DNA of 64,000 nucleotides. Source: Extensimonas soli. Its GTDB lineage: Bacteria > Pseudomonadota > Gammaproteobacteria > Burkholderiales > Burkholderiaceae_C. The DNA is taken from contig NZ_JARGEL010000024.1 in assembly GCF_029211265.1 (NCBI RefSeq), positions 197,393 through 261,392 of the forward strand, in the 5' to 3' direction. Positions 20,203 to 29,565 of this stretch are shown here, piece after piece (position 1 is the stretch's first letter; every line of letters starts with the position of its first letter). Below the pieces are notes generated by a model. That model made no database searches. It was not told the origin of the DNA and saw nothing but the letters and a program-made list of their open reading frames with translations. Both the position numbers and the translations under genes were made by a program.

Positions 20203-21090
20203 TCAGCGCGAAGGCAGGTAGCGCGCCGGATCGACCGGCTTGCCCTGCTTGCGGATTTCGAAGTGCAGCTTCACGCGGTCGGCGTCCGTGCTGCCCATTT
20301 CGGCGATTTTCTGCCCGCGCTTCACGGTTTGGTCCTCTTTGACGAGCAGGGCCTGGTTGTGCGCGTAGGCCGTCAGGAAGGTGTTGCTGTGCTTGAGGAT
20401 GATGAGGTTGCCGTAGCCGCGCAGCCCGGCGCCTGCGTACACCACGCGCCCATCGGCGGCAGCGTAAACAGGGTCGCCTGCTTTGCCGGCGATGTCGTAG
20501 CCCTTGTTGCGCGCCTCGTCGAAACCCGCGAGCAGGCTGCCCGAGGCCGGCCAGATGAAGGAAACGTCGTCCTCGACCGGAGCGGCGGCAGTTGCAGAGG
20601 TGGCGGATGGCGCAACGGCGGCGGTCGCAGTGGCCGCAGAGGCTGCGGACTTGGGCGCACTGGCGGCGGTGGCGGCAGGGGCGGTGGCAGCCACACTCGA
20701 GGACGCCACGGGGTGCGTGACCACACCGGGGCCGGCTGCGGCAGTGGCCGAAGAAGGCACGGCCGTACCCGGCGGCACCACGCGCAGCACCTGCCCGACT
20801 TCGATCAGATTGGGGTTGTCGAGATTGTTCCAGCGCGCCACGTCTTTCCAGCTCTGCCCGTTCTCGAGGCTGATGCGGATCAGGGTGTCGCCCGGCTTGA
20901 CCGTGTAGTACCCTGGTTTGCCGGCGTTTTCTATGCCAGGCGGCGGTGGTTTGACTGCGGCAGCTGCGCCAGACCCGCTGCTGCGATCCTCGACAGGCGC
21001 CTTGCCCAAAGGGGTCGAGCTGCAGCCGACGAGCGCCGCTGCGGCAAGCACCATGAACCAAGCAGTGACGAGACTACGCGAAAGCAACAT
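20203..21090 (-). CDS. nlpD: NlpD-like LysM/LytM lipoprotein, amidase activator
   Basis: 295 aa from ATG 21090, preceded by GAAGGGAAG. Lipobox VGCSS near residue 23, one LysM domain (YYTVKPGDTLIRISLENGQ), a long Ala/Thr/Ser linker, and a C-terminal M23 (LytM) domain. The first zinc histidine of active M23 peptidases is replaced (KGYDIAGKAGD), while LHFEIR is kept. That is the degenerate LytM pattern of NlpD/EnvC, which activate cell-division amidases instead of cutting peptidoglycan. Confidence 0.92.
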   Translation of the reverse strand: MLLSRSLVTAWFMVLAAAALVGCSSTPLGKAPVEDRSSGSGAAAAVKPPPPGIENAGKPGYYTVKPGDTLIRISLENGQSWKDVARWNNLDNPNLIEVGQVLRVVPPGTAVPSSATAAAGPGVVTHPVASSSVAATAPAATAASAPKSAASAATATAAVAPSATSATAAAPVEDDVSFIWPASGSLLAGFDEARNKGYDIAGKAGDPVYAAADGRVVYAGAGLRGYGNLIILKHSNTFLTAYAHNQALLVKEDQTVKRGQKIAEMGSTDADRVKLHFEIRKQGKPVDPARYLPSR

Positions 21091-21103
21091 GATCGACTTC
21101 CCT

Positions 21104-21871
21104 TCAGGCAATCCCCGATTTTAGGGGGACGAAGTGCACGGGCTCGAGCAAGGTTTGTTGCAGCCCGTGTGCGGTTTTGTCGAGCACCAGCAGCGCCTGC
21201 TGCCCCCCCGCAAGCGCCATCGGGGCCACCAGCCGCCCACCGACGGCCAATTGCTCCGTCCAGGCCTGTGGCACCGCTGCGCCGCCCGCCGCGGCCAGAA
21301 TGCCCGCATACGGCGCCCCTTGGGCATAGCCGAGCATGCCGTCGCCAAACAGCAAGTGCACGTTGGCCAGGCGCAAGGGGCGCAGGTTGTCGCGCGCTTT
21401 TTCGTGCAAGGCGCGCAGGCGCTCCATGCTATAGACCTCGCGAGCGAGACAACTCAGCACGGCCGCCTGGTAACCGCAGCCGGTACCGATTTCGAGCACG
21501 CGCCCAAGTCCTGCGCCGCGCGCAGCCTCCGCCCCGAGCAGCAGCTCGCTCATGCGTGCCACGATGCTGGGCTTGGAGATGGTTTGTCCCAGGCCAATAG
21601 GCAGGCTGGTGTCTTCATAGGCCTGGTTGACAAGCGCGCTGTCCACGAAGCGATGGCGCTCCACGGTGGCCATGGCATGCAGCACGGTGGCATTGCGTAT
21701 GCCACTGGCGGCCAGCTTTTGCACCATGCGCGTGCGCACCGCAGACGAATCCAGGCCCAGCCCTTGCGGCGCGGCCGCTGGTGCAGACAGCGGCGCCGGC
21801 GCCGGGCGCGCAGCCCTGGCTGCGGCCGCCGGCAGGTCGAGCTGGGCGGGAAAACCGGGTTTGCGGGCCAT
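21104..21871 (-). CDS. pcm: Protein-L-isoaspartate O-methyltransferase
   Basis: 255 aa from ATG 21871 (CAGG 6 nt before it); a GTG at 21898 would overlap surE. Repairs isoaspartyl residues with SAM: VLEIGTGCGYQAAVLS is motif I, with VYSMERLRALHEKA and the C-terminal PVHFVPL. The first 45 residues are an Ala/Pro-rich extension. Sits in the classic surE-pcm-nlpD order. Confidence 0.94.
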   Translation of the reverse strand: MARKPGFPAQLDLPAAAARAARPAPAPLSAPAAAPQGLGLDSSAVRTRMVQKLAASGIRNATVLHAMATVERHRFVDSALVNQAYEDTSLPIGLGQTISKPSIVARMSELLLGAEAARGAGLGRVLEIGTGCGYQAAVLSCLAREVYSMERLRALHEKARDNLRPLRLANVHLLFGDGMLGYAQGAPYAGILAAAGGAAVPQAWTEQLAVGGRLVAPMALAGGQQALLVLDKTAHGLQQTLLEPVHFVPLKSGIA

Positions 21872-21881
21872 CAGAACCTGT

Positions 21882-22631
21882 TCACCACGCTGCGGCACGG
21901 GCCCAGTGGGCGAGCCTGGCGTGGTCAGTGAGGTCGATCTGCAGTGGCGTAATGGCTATATGGCCTTGCGCCGTGGCATGGAAATCCGTGCCCTCGGCGT
22001 CGTCCTTCGCCGGGCCGGCACCGCCGATCCAATACATCACCTCGCCGTGCGGGCTCTGCTGGGTGATCACGCGCTCGGCTGCGTGGCGCCGCCCGAGCCG
22101 GCAGAACCTGGACGCGCGCAACGCAGTCAGCGGCATGTTCGGGATGTTGACGTTGAACAGCCAGGGCTCCTGATCGGGCCGCGGCAGCGCAAGCAGCTGC
22201 TGAACGACTTCGCATGCCTTGTGCGCGGCGGCCTCGAGTTCGCCCCAGCCTTTGTCCACCTGCGAAAAAGCGATCGCCGGAATGCCGAAAAGATAGCCTT
22301 CCATGGCGGCGCCCACGGTGCCTGAGTAAATCGTGTCGTCGCCCATGTTGGCGCCGTTGTTGATACCCGAGACCACCAGGTCGGGCCGGTAGCCGAGCAA
22401 GCCCGTGAGGGCGATGTGCACGCAGTCCGCAGGGGTGCCGTTCACGTAGCGAAAACCGTTCGCCGCGCGGTGCACGTACAGCGGCGAATGCAGGGTGAGG
22501 GCGTTGGACTTGGCGCTGTTGTTGTGCTCTGGCGCGACCACTTCCACCTCGGCGATGGCCTGGAGCGCTGCATGCAAGGCCACGATGCCCGGGGCCTGGT
22601 AGCCGTCATCGTTGCTAAGGAGAATCTTCAT
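21882..22631 (-). CDS. surE: 5'/3'-nucleotidase SurE
   Basis: 249 aa from ATG 22631 ([10 protein letters not shown]), where the family begins; upstream in-frame codons extend only to 22673. Metal-binding Asp8-Asp9 in NDDG, Ser and Asn in HNNSAKSN, and the [20 protein letters not shown] loop (quoted in parts: [19 protein letters not shown]). Hydrolyses nucleoside monophosphates and short polyphosphate. Divergent from the oxidoreductase gene, with about 100 bp for both promoters. Confidence 0.96.
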   Translation of the reverse strand: MKILLSNDDGYQAPGIVALHAALQAIAEVEVVAPEHNNSAKSNALTLHSPLYVHRAANGFRYVNGTPADCVHIALTGLLGYRPDLVVSGINNGANMGDDTIYSGTVGAAMEGYLFGIPAIAFSQVDKGWGELEAAAHKACEVVQQLLALPRPDQEPWLFNVNIPNMPLTALRASRFCRLGRRHAAERVITQQSPHGEVMYWIGGAGPAKDDAEGTDFHATAQGHIAITPLQIDLTDHARLAHWARAAAW

Positions 22632-22733
22632 CCTGGGTTCGTGTATGGAGATGGAGCGGCATTGTAGGAGCACGGCGCACGCTTATGATCCCTTGTGCAG
22701 ACCGCAGTACCCATTCACGACAGGAGACTTTCC

Positions 22734-23711
22734 ATGCACGCCTGGCTTTGCAGCAACCCCATTGGCGCCGACGCGCTCACCTGGAGCGAACTGCCCACTC
22801 CCACGCCCAAGGAGGGCGAGGTCCTGATAGAGATCAAGGCGGCGAGCCTGAATTTCCCCGACTTGCTGATCGTGCAGAACAAGTACCAGATCAAGCCGCC
22901 GCTGCCCTTCGTGCCAGGTTCGGAATTTTCCGGCGTGGTGCAGGCGCTCGGGCCGGGCGTCACGCAATTGCAGGTGGGCCAGCACGTGGTGTGCATGCCC
23001 GGGGTAGGCGGCTTTGCCACGCACGCCGTAGTGCCGGCCGCACAGTGTCTGCCGCTGCCGGCGGGTTTTTCGCACGTGGACGCGGCCGCTTTCGTGATGA
23101 TTTATGCCACTTCGCACCATGCGCTCGTCGATCGCGCGCAGCTCAAGGCGGGTGAAACCGTGCTCGTGCTTGGTGCGGCGGGCGGCGTGGGCACGGCGGC
23201 CATACAGATCGCCAAGAACCTGGGAGCGCGCGTGATCGCGGCAGCATCCAACGACAGCAAGTGCGCCCTGTGCCGCTCCATAGGCGCCGACGAGACCATC
23301 AACTACAGCCAGCAAAACCTGCGCGAGGCCCTCAAAGCGCTCACGGGCGGCAAGGGCCCTGATGTGATTTACGACCCCGTGGGGGGCGATCTGGCTGAAC
23401 CGGCCTTCCGCTCGATCGCCTGGCGCGGCCGTTATCTGGTCGTGGGCTTTGCCTCGGGCACCATCCCATCCCTGCCGCTCAACCTGGCCCTGCTGCGCGG
23501 CGCCTCCGTGGTCGGTGTGTCGCTCGGCGAATGCGCCAAACGCGAGCCGCAGGCGTACGCCAGGATGATGGCCGAGCTGATCGATGGGTATCTGCAGGGC
23601 AGGATCAAGCCCGTGATCGACCGCGCGCTGCCCATGGCCGAACTGCCGGCCGCGTATGCGCACATGGGCGCGCGCAGCGTGCAGGGCAAGCTGGTGCTGG
23701 TAAACGCCTGA
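22734..23711 (+). CDS. NADPH:quinone oxidoreductase-like medium-chain dehydrogenase
   Basis: 325 aa from ATG 22734 with AGGAGA upstream. Zinc-free MDR family: GroES-like N-terminal part (AASLNFPDLLIVQNKYQ, PFVPGSEFSG), then a Rossmann domain with AAGGVGTAAIQIAKNLGA and a closing LVLVNA. Usual role is NADPH-dependent reduction of quinones or enoyl/enone compounds. Substrate cannot be read from sequence. Followed after 55 bp by the diguanylate cyclase. Confidence 0.9.
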   Translation: MHAWLCSNPIGADALTWSELPTPTPKEGEVLIEIKAASLNFPDLLIVQNKYQIKPPLPFVPGSEFSGVVQALGPGVTQLQVGQHVVCMPGVGGFATHAVVPAAQCLPLPAGFSHVDAAAFVMIYATSHHALVDRAQLKAGETVLVLGAAGGVGTAAIQIAKNLGARVIAAASNDSKCALCRSIGADETINYSQQNLREALKALTGGKGPDVIYDPVGGDLAEPAFRSIAWRGRYLVVGFASGTIPSLPLNLALLRGASVVGVSLGECAKREPQAYARMMAELIDGYLQGRIKPVIDRALPMAELPAAYAHMGARSVQGKLVLVNA

Positions 23712-23766
23712 CCCCCTTCTTGCCTCCTCCAGCCTGCCGCCCCTGACACCTCCATTGCCGCACCCC

Positions 23767-25305
23767 ATGGCCGAACGCCCCGCTTCCGAGATTGCCCGAG
23801 AAACGCTCAAGCAGCTGGCAGCGCGCCGCCTGCCGCCCACGCCGGACCACTACCGCGCGCTGTACGAGGAGATTTCCGGTGCGCGCACCCCTGCGCCTTT
23901 TCCAGAGGCCAACTTGCGCGGCATCCTGCGCGTTCTGCCGGCGCAGACGCCGGCGCAAAAACGTCTGCTCGATCAGTTCGAGCGTGCGGTGGCGCAAAAA
24001 GACTGGGCTTTGCTGCAAAACGTCATGGTGGGCTACGCCGGCCTGGGACTGTCGCCCGACGCCACCGCCGCGGCCGCGGGCGGCGCGCAGCCGGGCACGC
24101 CTGACATGGCCACCCTGCCCGAGGAACTGGCCGAACTGCTGGCCCGGCTGATTGAGACCACGCTGCCCGCGCTCGGCGAGGAAGACCTGCGCATCCACGA
24201 CATGGCACAGCAGTTCGTCGCCTTTTTGCGCGCGCCGGCCCCTGCGCTGTCCACCGTGCAGCGGATGCTGGGCGATTTCAGCTACCGCCTGTCCTTCGCC
24301 ACGGAGGAGCAGGCCGCCATCCGCGCACGCCTGCTCGAGTTGCTGCACATGGTGTTCGAGAACATCGCCGTGCTGAGCGCCGATGACCGTTGGCTGCAGG
24401 GCCAGGCCGAAGCGCTGCAATCCGCGGCCACGCCGCCGATCACGCTGCGCCGGCTCGACGGTGTGCAAAACCGCCTGAAGGACGTGATCATCAAACAGGC
24501 AGAAGCGCACGGGCGCAGCCTCGAGGCGCAGGAGCAGATGAAGGCCTTGCTGGCCAGCTTCATCGAGCGCCTGGCCAAGATGACCGCGGCCAGCGGCAGC
24601 TACCACGAGACCATGGAGCGCTGCGCGACGCAGATCGGCCAGGCCGCCACGCTCGAAGAAATCGCGCCCGTGCTGCAGGAGGCCATGCAGGCGACCCGCA
24701 ACATGGCACTGGACAGCCGCCTGATGCACGCCGAACTGGAAGAGTTGCGCACCCGCACCGAGCAGCGCCAGGAAGAAATCGTGCGCCTGCAAGAGGAGCT
24801 CGAGCAAGTGAGCGCCCAGGCGCGCCACGACCCGCTCACCGGCGCGCTCAACCGCAAGGGCCTCGACGAAGCCATGGAGCGCGAAATCGCGCGCGCGCGC
24901 CGCATCGGTGCGCCGCTGTGCCTGGCGCTGCTGGACCTCGACAATTTCAAGGAGCTCAACGACCGCCTGGGCCACGTGAGCGGCGATGCCGCGCTGGTTC
25001 ATCTGGCCGAGGTGGCGCGTGCGGTCATGCGCCCGCAGGACTTGCTGGCGCGCTACGGCGGTGAGGAATTCGTGCTGCTGCTGCCAGACACCGCGCTGGA
25101 AAGCGGCGTCACAGCCATGAAGCGCTTGCAGCGCGAGCTGTCCACGCGGCTTTTCCTGCAAGGCAGGGAGAAGGTGCTGATCACCTTCAGCGCAGGCGTG
25201 GTGCAATTGCAGGACACGGAAACCAGCACCGAGGCCCTGCTGCGCGCCGACGCCGCCATGTACCTGGCCAAGCGCGCGGGCAAAAATCGCGTCGTCGCAG
25301 CCTGA
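23767..25305 (+). CDS. Diguanylate cyclase (GGDEF domain)
   Basis: 512 aa from ATG 23767 (MAERPASEIARETL); a TTG at 23755 is less likely. About 320 N-terminal residues are helical, with a coiled-coil stretch (AELEELRTRTEQRQEEIVR) just before the GGDEF domain. The active site is RYGGEEF, and an RxxD product-inhibition site (RPQD) sits five residues ahead of it, so the enzyme is predicted active and feedback-regulated by c-di-GMP. No membrane segment or known sensor domain is obvious, so it is probably cytosolic. It could tune the motility genes elsewhere in the window (inference). Confidence 0.92.
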   Translation: MAERPASEIARETLKQLAARRLPPTPDHYRALYEEISGARTPAPFPEANLRGILRVLPAQTPAQKRLLDQFERAVAQKDWALLQNVMVGYAGLGLSPDATAAAAGGAQPGTPDMATLPEELAELLARLIETTLPALGEEDLRIHDMAQQFVAFLRAPAPALSTVQRMLGDFSYRLSFATEEQAAIRARLLELLHMVFENIAVLSADDRWLQGQAEALQSAATPPITLRRLDGVQNRLKDVIIKQAEAHGRSLEAQEQMKALLASFIERLAKMTAASGSYHETMERCATQIGQAATLEEIAPVLQEAMQATRNMALDSRLMHAELEELRTRTEQRQEEIVRLQEELEQVSAQARHDPLTGALNRKGLDEAMEREIARARRIGAPLCLALLDLDNFKELNDRLGHVSGDAALVHLAEVARAVMRPQDLLARYGGEEFVLLLPDTALESGVTAMKRLQRELSTRLFLQGREKVLITFSAGVVQLQDTETSTEALLRADAAMYLAKRAGKNRVVAA

Positions 25306-25355
25306 ATTTCTGCATGCCGGCCTCCCTACCGAAGCCGGCGTGAAAGGAGCCACCC

Positions 25356-26930
25356 ATGAACCTGCACCGTCGCACTTTTTTGCAGTCCGCGAGCCTGGCG
25401 GCAGTGGCCGCTACCCTGCCGCGCTGGGCCTGGAGCCGGGGCCCGGCGCTGCAGCACGACCCGTTTCGCCTGGGCGTGGCCAGCGGCGAGCCCACGGCCG
25501 ACGGCGTGGTGCTGTGGACACGCATCCTGCCCGACCCCGCAGCGGCCCCCGATGCCTTGCAGGGGCCGCTCACCGTGCACTGGGAGCTCGCGCACGACGC
25601 AGCCTTCAGGCGCATCGTGCAGCGCGGGCAGGCGCAGGCCTGGCCGGCCCTCGGCCACAGTGTGCATGTGGAGCTGCGCGGACTGCAGGCCGATCGCTGG
25701 TACCACTACCGCTTCATGCTCGGCGACGCCGTGAGCGCCACGGGCCGCACGCGCACCACGCCCGCCGACGCGCAGCTGCCCGCAGCCCTGCGCCTGGCGT
25801 TTGCGTCCTGCCAGCGCTGGGAAGACGGGCACTACGCCGCCTGGCACCACCTGTGCGCCGACGCGCCCGACCTGGTGCTGTTCCTCGGCGACTACATCTA
25901 TGAAAACGCCATCACCCCGGGCAGCACGGGGCTTGCCCGGGTGCACACGCTGCCGCCGGCGCGCACCCTGGACGACTACCGCGCACGCTACGCCCTGCAC
26001 AAAAGCGACCCGGCGCTGCAGGCGGCGCACGCTGCCTGCCCCTGGGCCGTGGTGTGGGACGACCACGAAGTGCAAAACGACTACGCAGCCGACCGAGGCA
26101 GCCTGGATGCGTCCGCCTTCGTGGCGCAGCGCAACGCCGGCTGGCAGGCGTTCTACGAACACATGCCGCTGCGCGCCGCGAGCATGTTGAATGCGGAATT
26201 TTCTTCATTGCAGATCTACCGCCGCCTGCGCTGGGGCCGGCTTGCGCACCTGCACCTGCTCGACAACCGCCAGTACCGCCACTGGCAGGCCTGCCGCAAG
26301 CCGGGCACCCGCAGCGCGGGCGCCGTGCATCCCGCGGACTGCCCCGAGCTTGCCGACCCGCAGCGCAGCCTGCTGGGCACGGCGCAGGAGCACTGGCTGG
26401 ACGCGGGGCTGGCCGCAGACGCGCAGCACAAAACCACGCAGTGGAGCGTGATCGCGCAGCAGACGCTGTTTTCGCCGCGCCGCTACCCCTCGGGCCTGCA
26501 GTCCACCGACAGCTGGGACGGCTATCCGGCGGCACGCGCGCGCCTGCTGCAATCGATCGCGCGCCATGCGCCGCGCAACACCGTGCTGCTGGGCGGCGAC
26601 ATCCACCAGAACTACGTGTGCCAGGTGCAGGAGGACGCGGTGCCCGGCACTGGCACCGCGCCGCGCGTGCTGGCCAGCGAGTTCTGCGGCACTTCGATCA
26701 GCTCGCGCAGCGGCACCACGCAGGCCCGGGTGGACGCGATCGCGCGCCACAACCCGCACGTGCTGTTCGCGCGCTGCGAGCAGCGCGGCTACGGCCTGGC
26801 CGACATCACCCCCGGGCGCTGGACGACCTCGCTGCGCGTGCTCGATGACGCGATGGACGCGGACAGCGGCATCAGCACCCAGGCACGCTTCGTGGTCGAA
26901 GATGGCCGGGCCGGGCCCGTGCTTGCCTGA
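25356..26930 (+). CDS. phoD: PhoD-like alkaline phosphatase/phosphodiesterase, Tat-exported
   Basis: 524 aa. Begins MNLHRRTFLQSASLAAVAATLP, a twin-arginine signal (quoted RRTFLQS is the core). PhoD_N-like fold (FRLGVASGEPTADGVVLWTR region) followed by the metallophosphatase domain: FASCQRWEDG, FLGDYIYE, WDDHEVQNDY and GGDIHQNYV. These match the Ca/Fe-dependent PhoD active site. Releases phosphate from mono- and diesters in the periplasm. Ribosome-binding site AAAGGAG. No pho box was identified upstream. Confidence 0.92.
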   Translation: MNLHRRTFLQSASLAAVAATLPRWAWSRGPALQHDPFRLGVASGEPTADGVVLWTRILPDPAAAPDALQGPLTVHWELAHDAAFRRIVQRGQAQAWPALGHSVHVELRGLQADRWYHYRFMLGDAVSATGRTRTTPADAQLPAALRLAFASCQRWEDGHYAAWHHLCADAPDLVLFLGDYIYENAITPGSTGLARVHTLPPARTLDDYRARYALHKSDPALQAAHAACPWAVVWDDHEVQNDYAADRGSLDASAFVAQRNAGWQAFYEHMPLRAASMLNAEFSSLQIYRRLRWGRLAHLHLLDNRQYRHWQACRKPGTRSAGAVHPADCPELADPQRSLLGTAQEHWLDAGLAADAQHKTTQWSVIAQQTLFSPRRYPSGLQSTDSWDGYPAARARLLQSIARHAPRNTVLLGGDIHQNYVCQVQEDAVPGTGTAPRVLASEFCGTSISSRSGTTQARVDAIARHNPHVLFARCEQRGYGLADITPGRWTTSLRVLDDAMDADSGISTQARFVVEDGRAGPVLA

Positions 26931-26931
26931 A

Positions 26932-26997
26932 ACTCAGTTTTTCATAGCTTCTCATGCAAGTGCTACGGTCACAAAAGGCCAAAATGACCTATTTTTT
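26932..26997 (+). repeat. Short interspersed repeat, copy a
   Basis: Between phoD and the ubiB-like gene. Core CATAGCTTCTCATGCAAGTG followed by AAAAGGCC; aligns over about 45 nt with five other copies in the window. Begins 2 bp after the phoD stop. Confidence 0.6.
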
Positions 26998-27033
26998 CTT
27001 GCGCCCTCTTCGCGCACGCCCACACCCCACGCC

Positions 27034-28731
27034 ATGCTGCTAGAAACCCTGGAAACTGCACGCGATCTGGGACGCCTCAGCGAAATCCTGGGCGTGCTGG
27101 TGCGCCACGGCTTTGGCGACACGGTGCGCCGGCTCGGGCTGGTGGACACGCTCGAGCGCGCCGGCGCCCGGCTGCACTGGAATCCGCCCACGAACCTGGC
27201 GCGGCTCGAACCGCCCGTGCAGGTACGCCTGGCACTCGAAGAGCTGGGGCCGACCTTCGTCAAATTCGGGCAGATCCTCGCGGGCCGCGCCGACCTGTTC
27301 AGCCCGCCGTGGATCGCAGAGCTCGAAAAGCTGCACAGCAACGTGCCTGCGCTGCCGCTGGACGCGCTGCGCCCGCAGCTGCGCGCCGACCTCGGCGGCG
27401 AGCCCGAGGAAGTGTTCGCGCGTTTCGACCCCGAGCCGCTCGCCGCCGCGTCGATCGCGCAGGTGCACCGCGCGCTGCTGCGCGACGGTACCGAAGTCGT
27501 GGTCAAGATCCGCCGCCCCGGCATCGCCGAGGTCATCGAAGCCGACCTGCGCCTGCTGCAGCGCCTGGCCGCGCTCGCCGAAAGCGAATTGCCCAGCCTC
27601 AGGCCCTTCCGCCCGCAGGAGCTGGTGCGCGAGTTCGCGCGCTCGCTGCGGCAAGAGCTCGACCTCGCGGGCGAATGCCGCAACGCCGAGCGCATCGCGG
27701 CCAACCTTGCGGCGCGGCCCTACATCGTGATCCCGCGCGTGCACTGGCGCTACACCGGCGAGCGCATCAACGTGCAGGACTTCATCGCGGGCGTGCCCGG
27801 CAACGCGCTCGAACAGCTCACGCCCGAGGCCGGCTTCGACCGCAAGCTGCTCGCACGCCGCGGAGCGCTCACGGTGCTCAAAACGATCGTCGAGGACGGC
27901 CTATACCATGCCGACCCGCACCCCGGCAACGTGTTCTACCTGCCCGCCAACCGCATCGCCTTCATCGACTTCGGCATGGTCGGGCGGCTCTCGCAGCGCC
28001 GGCGCGACGAACTGCTGCACCTGCTGCTGGGCCTCGTGGAGCCACAGCCATCCACGGTGGCCGAAGTCCTGCTCGACTGGACGAGCAATGCGCACACGGT
28101 GAGCCTGGCGCAGCTCGAGACCGAGATCGAGGCTTTCGTCGATCAGTACCAGAACGTGCCGCTCGCGCAGCTGAGCCTCGCGCAGATGCTCACCGACGTC
28201 ACCGCGATCCTGCGCACGCACCGGCTGGGCCTGCCCTCCGACCTGGCGCTGCTGATCAAGGCTTTCATCACGCTCGAAGGCATGGGCCGCGGCCTGGACC
28301 CCGACTTTCACATGGCGGCCGAGGCCGAGCCGCTGCTGCAACAGGTGGCGCGGGCCCGCTACACGCCGCGCGCCGTGGGCCGGCGTGCCTGGCAGGCGCT
28401 GCGCCGCAGCCTGGCCACGCTGGAGCACCTCCCCGACGACCTCACGCGGCTGCTGCGCAACGCGCGGCGCGGGCACGTGCAGGTGAACGTGGAGGTCGCG
28501 CACCTCAAGCGCGTGGGCGACCAGATCGACCGCTCGGCCAACCGCCTGGCCATGGCGCTGGTGATCGCCGCGCTGATCGTGGGTTCGTCCATCGTCATGA
28601 CCGTGCAGGGCGGCCCCACGCTGTTCGGGCTGCCGGCCTTCGGCTTTTTGGGCTTCACGGCGGCCGTGGCCTGCGGCCTGTGGCTGGTGCGCGCGATCTG
28701 GCGCAGCAGCCACCGCGGCGAGGACGAGTGA
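27034..28731 (+). CDS. UbiB/ABC1-family protein kinase-like membrane protein
   Basis: 565 aa from ATG 27034 (MLLETLETARDLGR); the longer open frame upstream overlaps phoD and is spurious. ABC1/UbiB hallmarks: KFGQILAGR (KxGQ), AAASIAQVHR (Ala-rich loop), VVVKIRRPG, YHADPHPGNVFY and FIDFGMVGRL. Two C-terminal membrane spans (about 500-555) anchor it. The family supports ubiquinone synthesis by extracting or handling precursors with ATPase activity. It is not next to ubiE/ubiJ, so it may be a paralogue of the main ubiB. Confidence 0.9.
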   Translation: MLLETLETARDLGRLSEILGVLVRHGFGDTVRRLGLVDTLERAGARLHWNPPTNLARLEPPVQVRLALEELGPTFVKFGQILAGRADLFSPPWIAELEKLHSNVPALPLDALRPQLRADLGGEPEEVFARFDPEPLAAASIAQVHRALLRDGTEVVVKIRRPGIAEVIEADLRLLQRLAALAESELPSLRPFRPQELVREFARSLRQELDLAGECRNAERIAANLAARPYIVIPRVHWRYTGERINVQDFIAGVPGNALEQLTPEAGFDRKLLARRGALTVLKTIVEDGLYHADPHPGNVFYLPANRIAFIDFGMVGRLSQRRRDELLHLLLGLVEPQPSTVAEVLLDWTSNAHTVSLAQLETEIEAFVDQYQNVPLAQLSLAQMLTDVTAILRTHRLGLPSDLALLIKAFITLEGMGRGLDPDFHMAAEAEPLLQQVARARYTPRAVGRRAWQALRRSLATLEHLPDDLTRLLRNARRGHVQVNVEVAHLKRVGDQIDRSANRLAMALVIAALIVGSSIVMTVQGGPTLFGLPAFGFLGFTAAVACGLWLVRAIWRSSHRGEDE

Positions 28732-28819
28732 CCCCGCCACGCGTGAACTCGCCTGCTCAGCCACACGAGCCGGGCAGGCACGCGCATCCTCAGGGATAAC
28801 ACCGCCACCGCGCCACCTG

Positions 28820-28846
28820 TTGGGGGCGTACAGTGCTTCGTACAAT
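28820..28846 (+). promoter_or_regulatory. Possible promoter for the TRAP permease genes
   Basis: TACAAT at 28841-28846 is a good -10. TTGGGG at 28820-28825 is a weak -35 with a short 15-bp spacer. It lies about 80 bp before the dctQ start in an otherwise featureless 195-bp gap. Tentative. Confidence 0.3.
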
Positions 28847-28926
28847 GGCAGGTTTGTCAAATTTTGTTCGCCGATCCCTGTATCCATGGATCGATCGCGC
28901 GACTGGCACCTTACCAAGGAGACCGC

Positions 28927-29544
28927 ATGCAGGCATTGCTCAAATTATCCAAAGCGATCGACTGGCTCAACGCCCAGGTCGGCAAATACGCCATCTGGCT
29001 GATCTTTGCCGCCACCCTCATCAGCGCGGGCAATGCGGTGGTGCGCAAGGTGTTCAACTACAGCTCCAACGCCTGGCTCGAGGTGCAGTGGTACCTGTTT
29101 GCCTGGTCGTTTCTGGTGGCTGCCGGCTACACGCTGCTGCAGCGCGAGCATGTGCGCATCGACGTGCTCAACAGCCGCCTGCCCAAAAAGGTGCAGGTGT
29201 GGATAGACATTCTGGGCTTCGCGTTGTTCCTCACGCCGCTGTGCATGGTGGCGCTGTACCTGAACATCCCGATGGTGATCGAGAAAATCCAGTCGGGCGA
29301 AATGTCGGCCAACGCCGGCGGCCTGGTGCGCTGGCCCGTGTGGCTCGCGCTGCCCGTGGGCTTTGCGCTACTGCTCTTGCAGGGCTGGTCGGAGCTGATC
29401 AAGCGCGTCGCCTACCTGCGCGGCCAGGGGCCGGACCCCATGGGGCGCCTGGGCGATAAATCGGCCGAAGAAGAGCTCGCCGAAGAACTGCTGCGCACCA
29501 CCCAGAACAAAGACACCGCGCCCGCTGCCGGCGGCGCTCGCTGA
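28927..29544 (+). CDS. TRAP transporter small permease (DctQ type)
   Basis: 205 aa from ATG 28927, preceded by AAGGAGA; earlier in-frame ATG 28864 has none. Four membrane segments with the DctQ pattern WLEVQWYLFAWSFLVAAGY and REHVRIDVL. The last 35 residues are an acidic tail (AEEELAEELL). Forms the membrane unit with the large permease 21 bp downstream. Confidence 0.93.
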   Translation: MQALLKLSKAIDWLNAQVGKYAIWLIFAATLISAGNAVVRKVFNYSSNAWLEVQWYLFAWSFLVAAGYTLLQREHVRIDVLNSRLPKKVQVWIDILGFALFLTPLCMVALYLNIPMVIEKIQSGEMSANAGGLVRWPVWLALPVGFALLLLQGWSELIKRVAYLRGQGPDPMGRLGDKSAEEELAEELLRTTQNKDTAPAAGGAR

Positions 29545-29565
29545 ACCCCGGCAGGAGCCACCACC

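Noticed and set aside
20203-21090. Loss of the M23 histidine in NlpD as a novelty
   Set aside because: Degenerate LytM domains are normal in NlpD/EnvC activators.
18037-21600. An 1187-codon open frame on the plus strand
   Set aside because: Antisense to rluB, scpB, rluD, nlpD and pcm, all of which have clear motifs.
25306-25355. GCCGGC inverted repeat after the diguanylate cyclase gene as a terminator
   Set aside because: Only 6-7 bp stem, 12-nt loop and no T-run; chance is likely in GC-rich DNA.
26566-27033. N-terminal extension of the UbiB-like gene
   Set aside because: It overlaps phoD in another frame and looks like Arg-rich shadow coding; conserved sequence begins at 27034.
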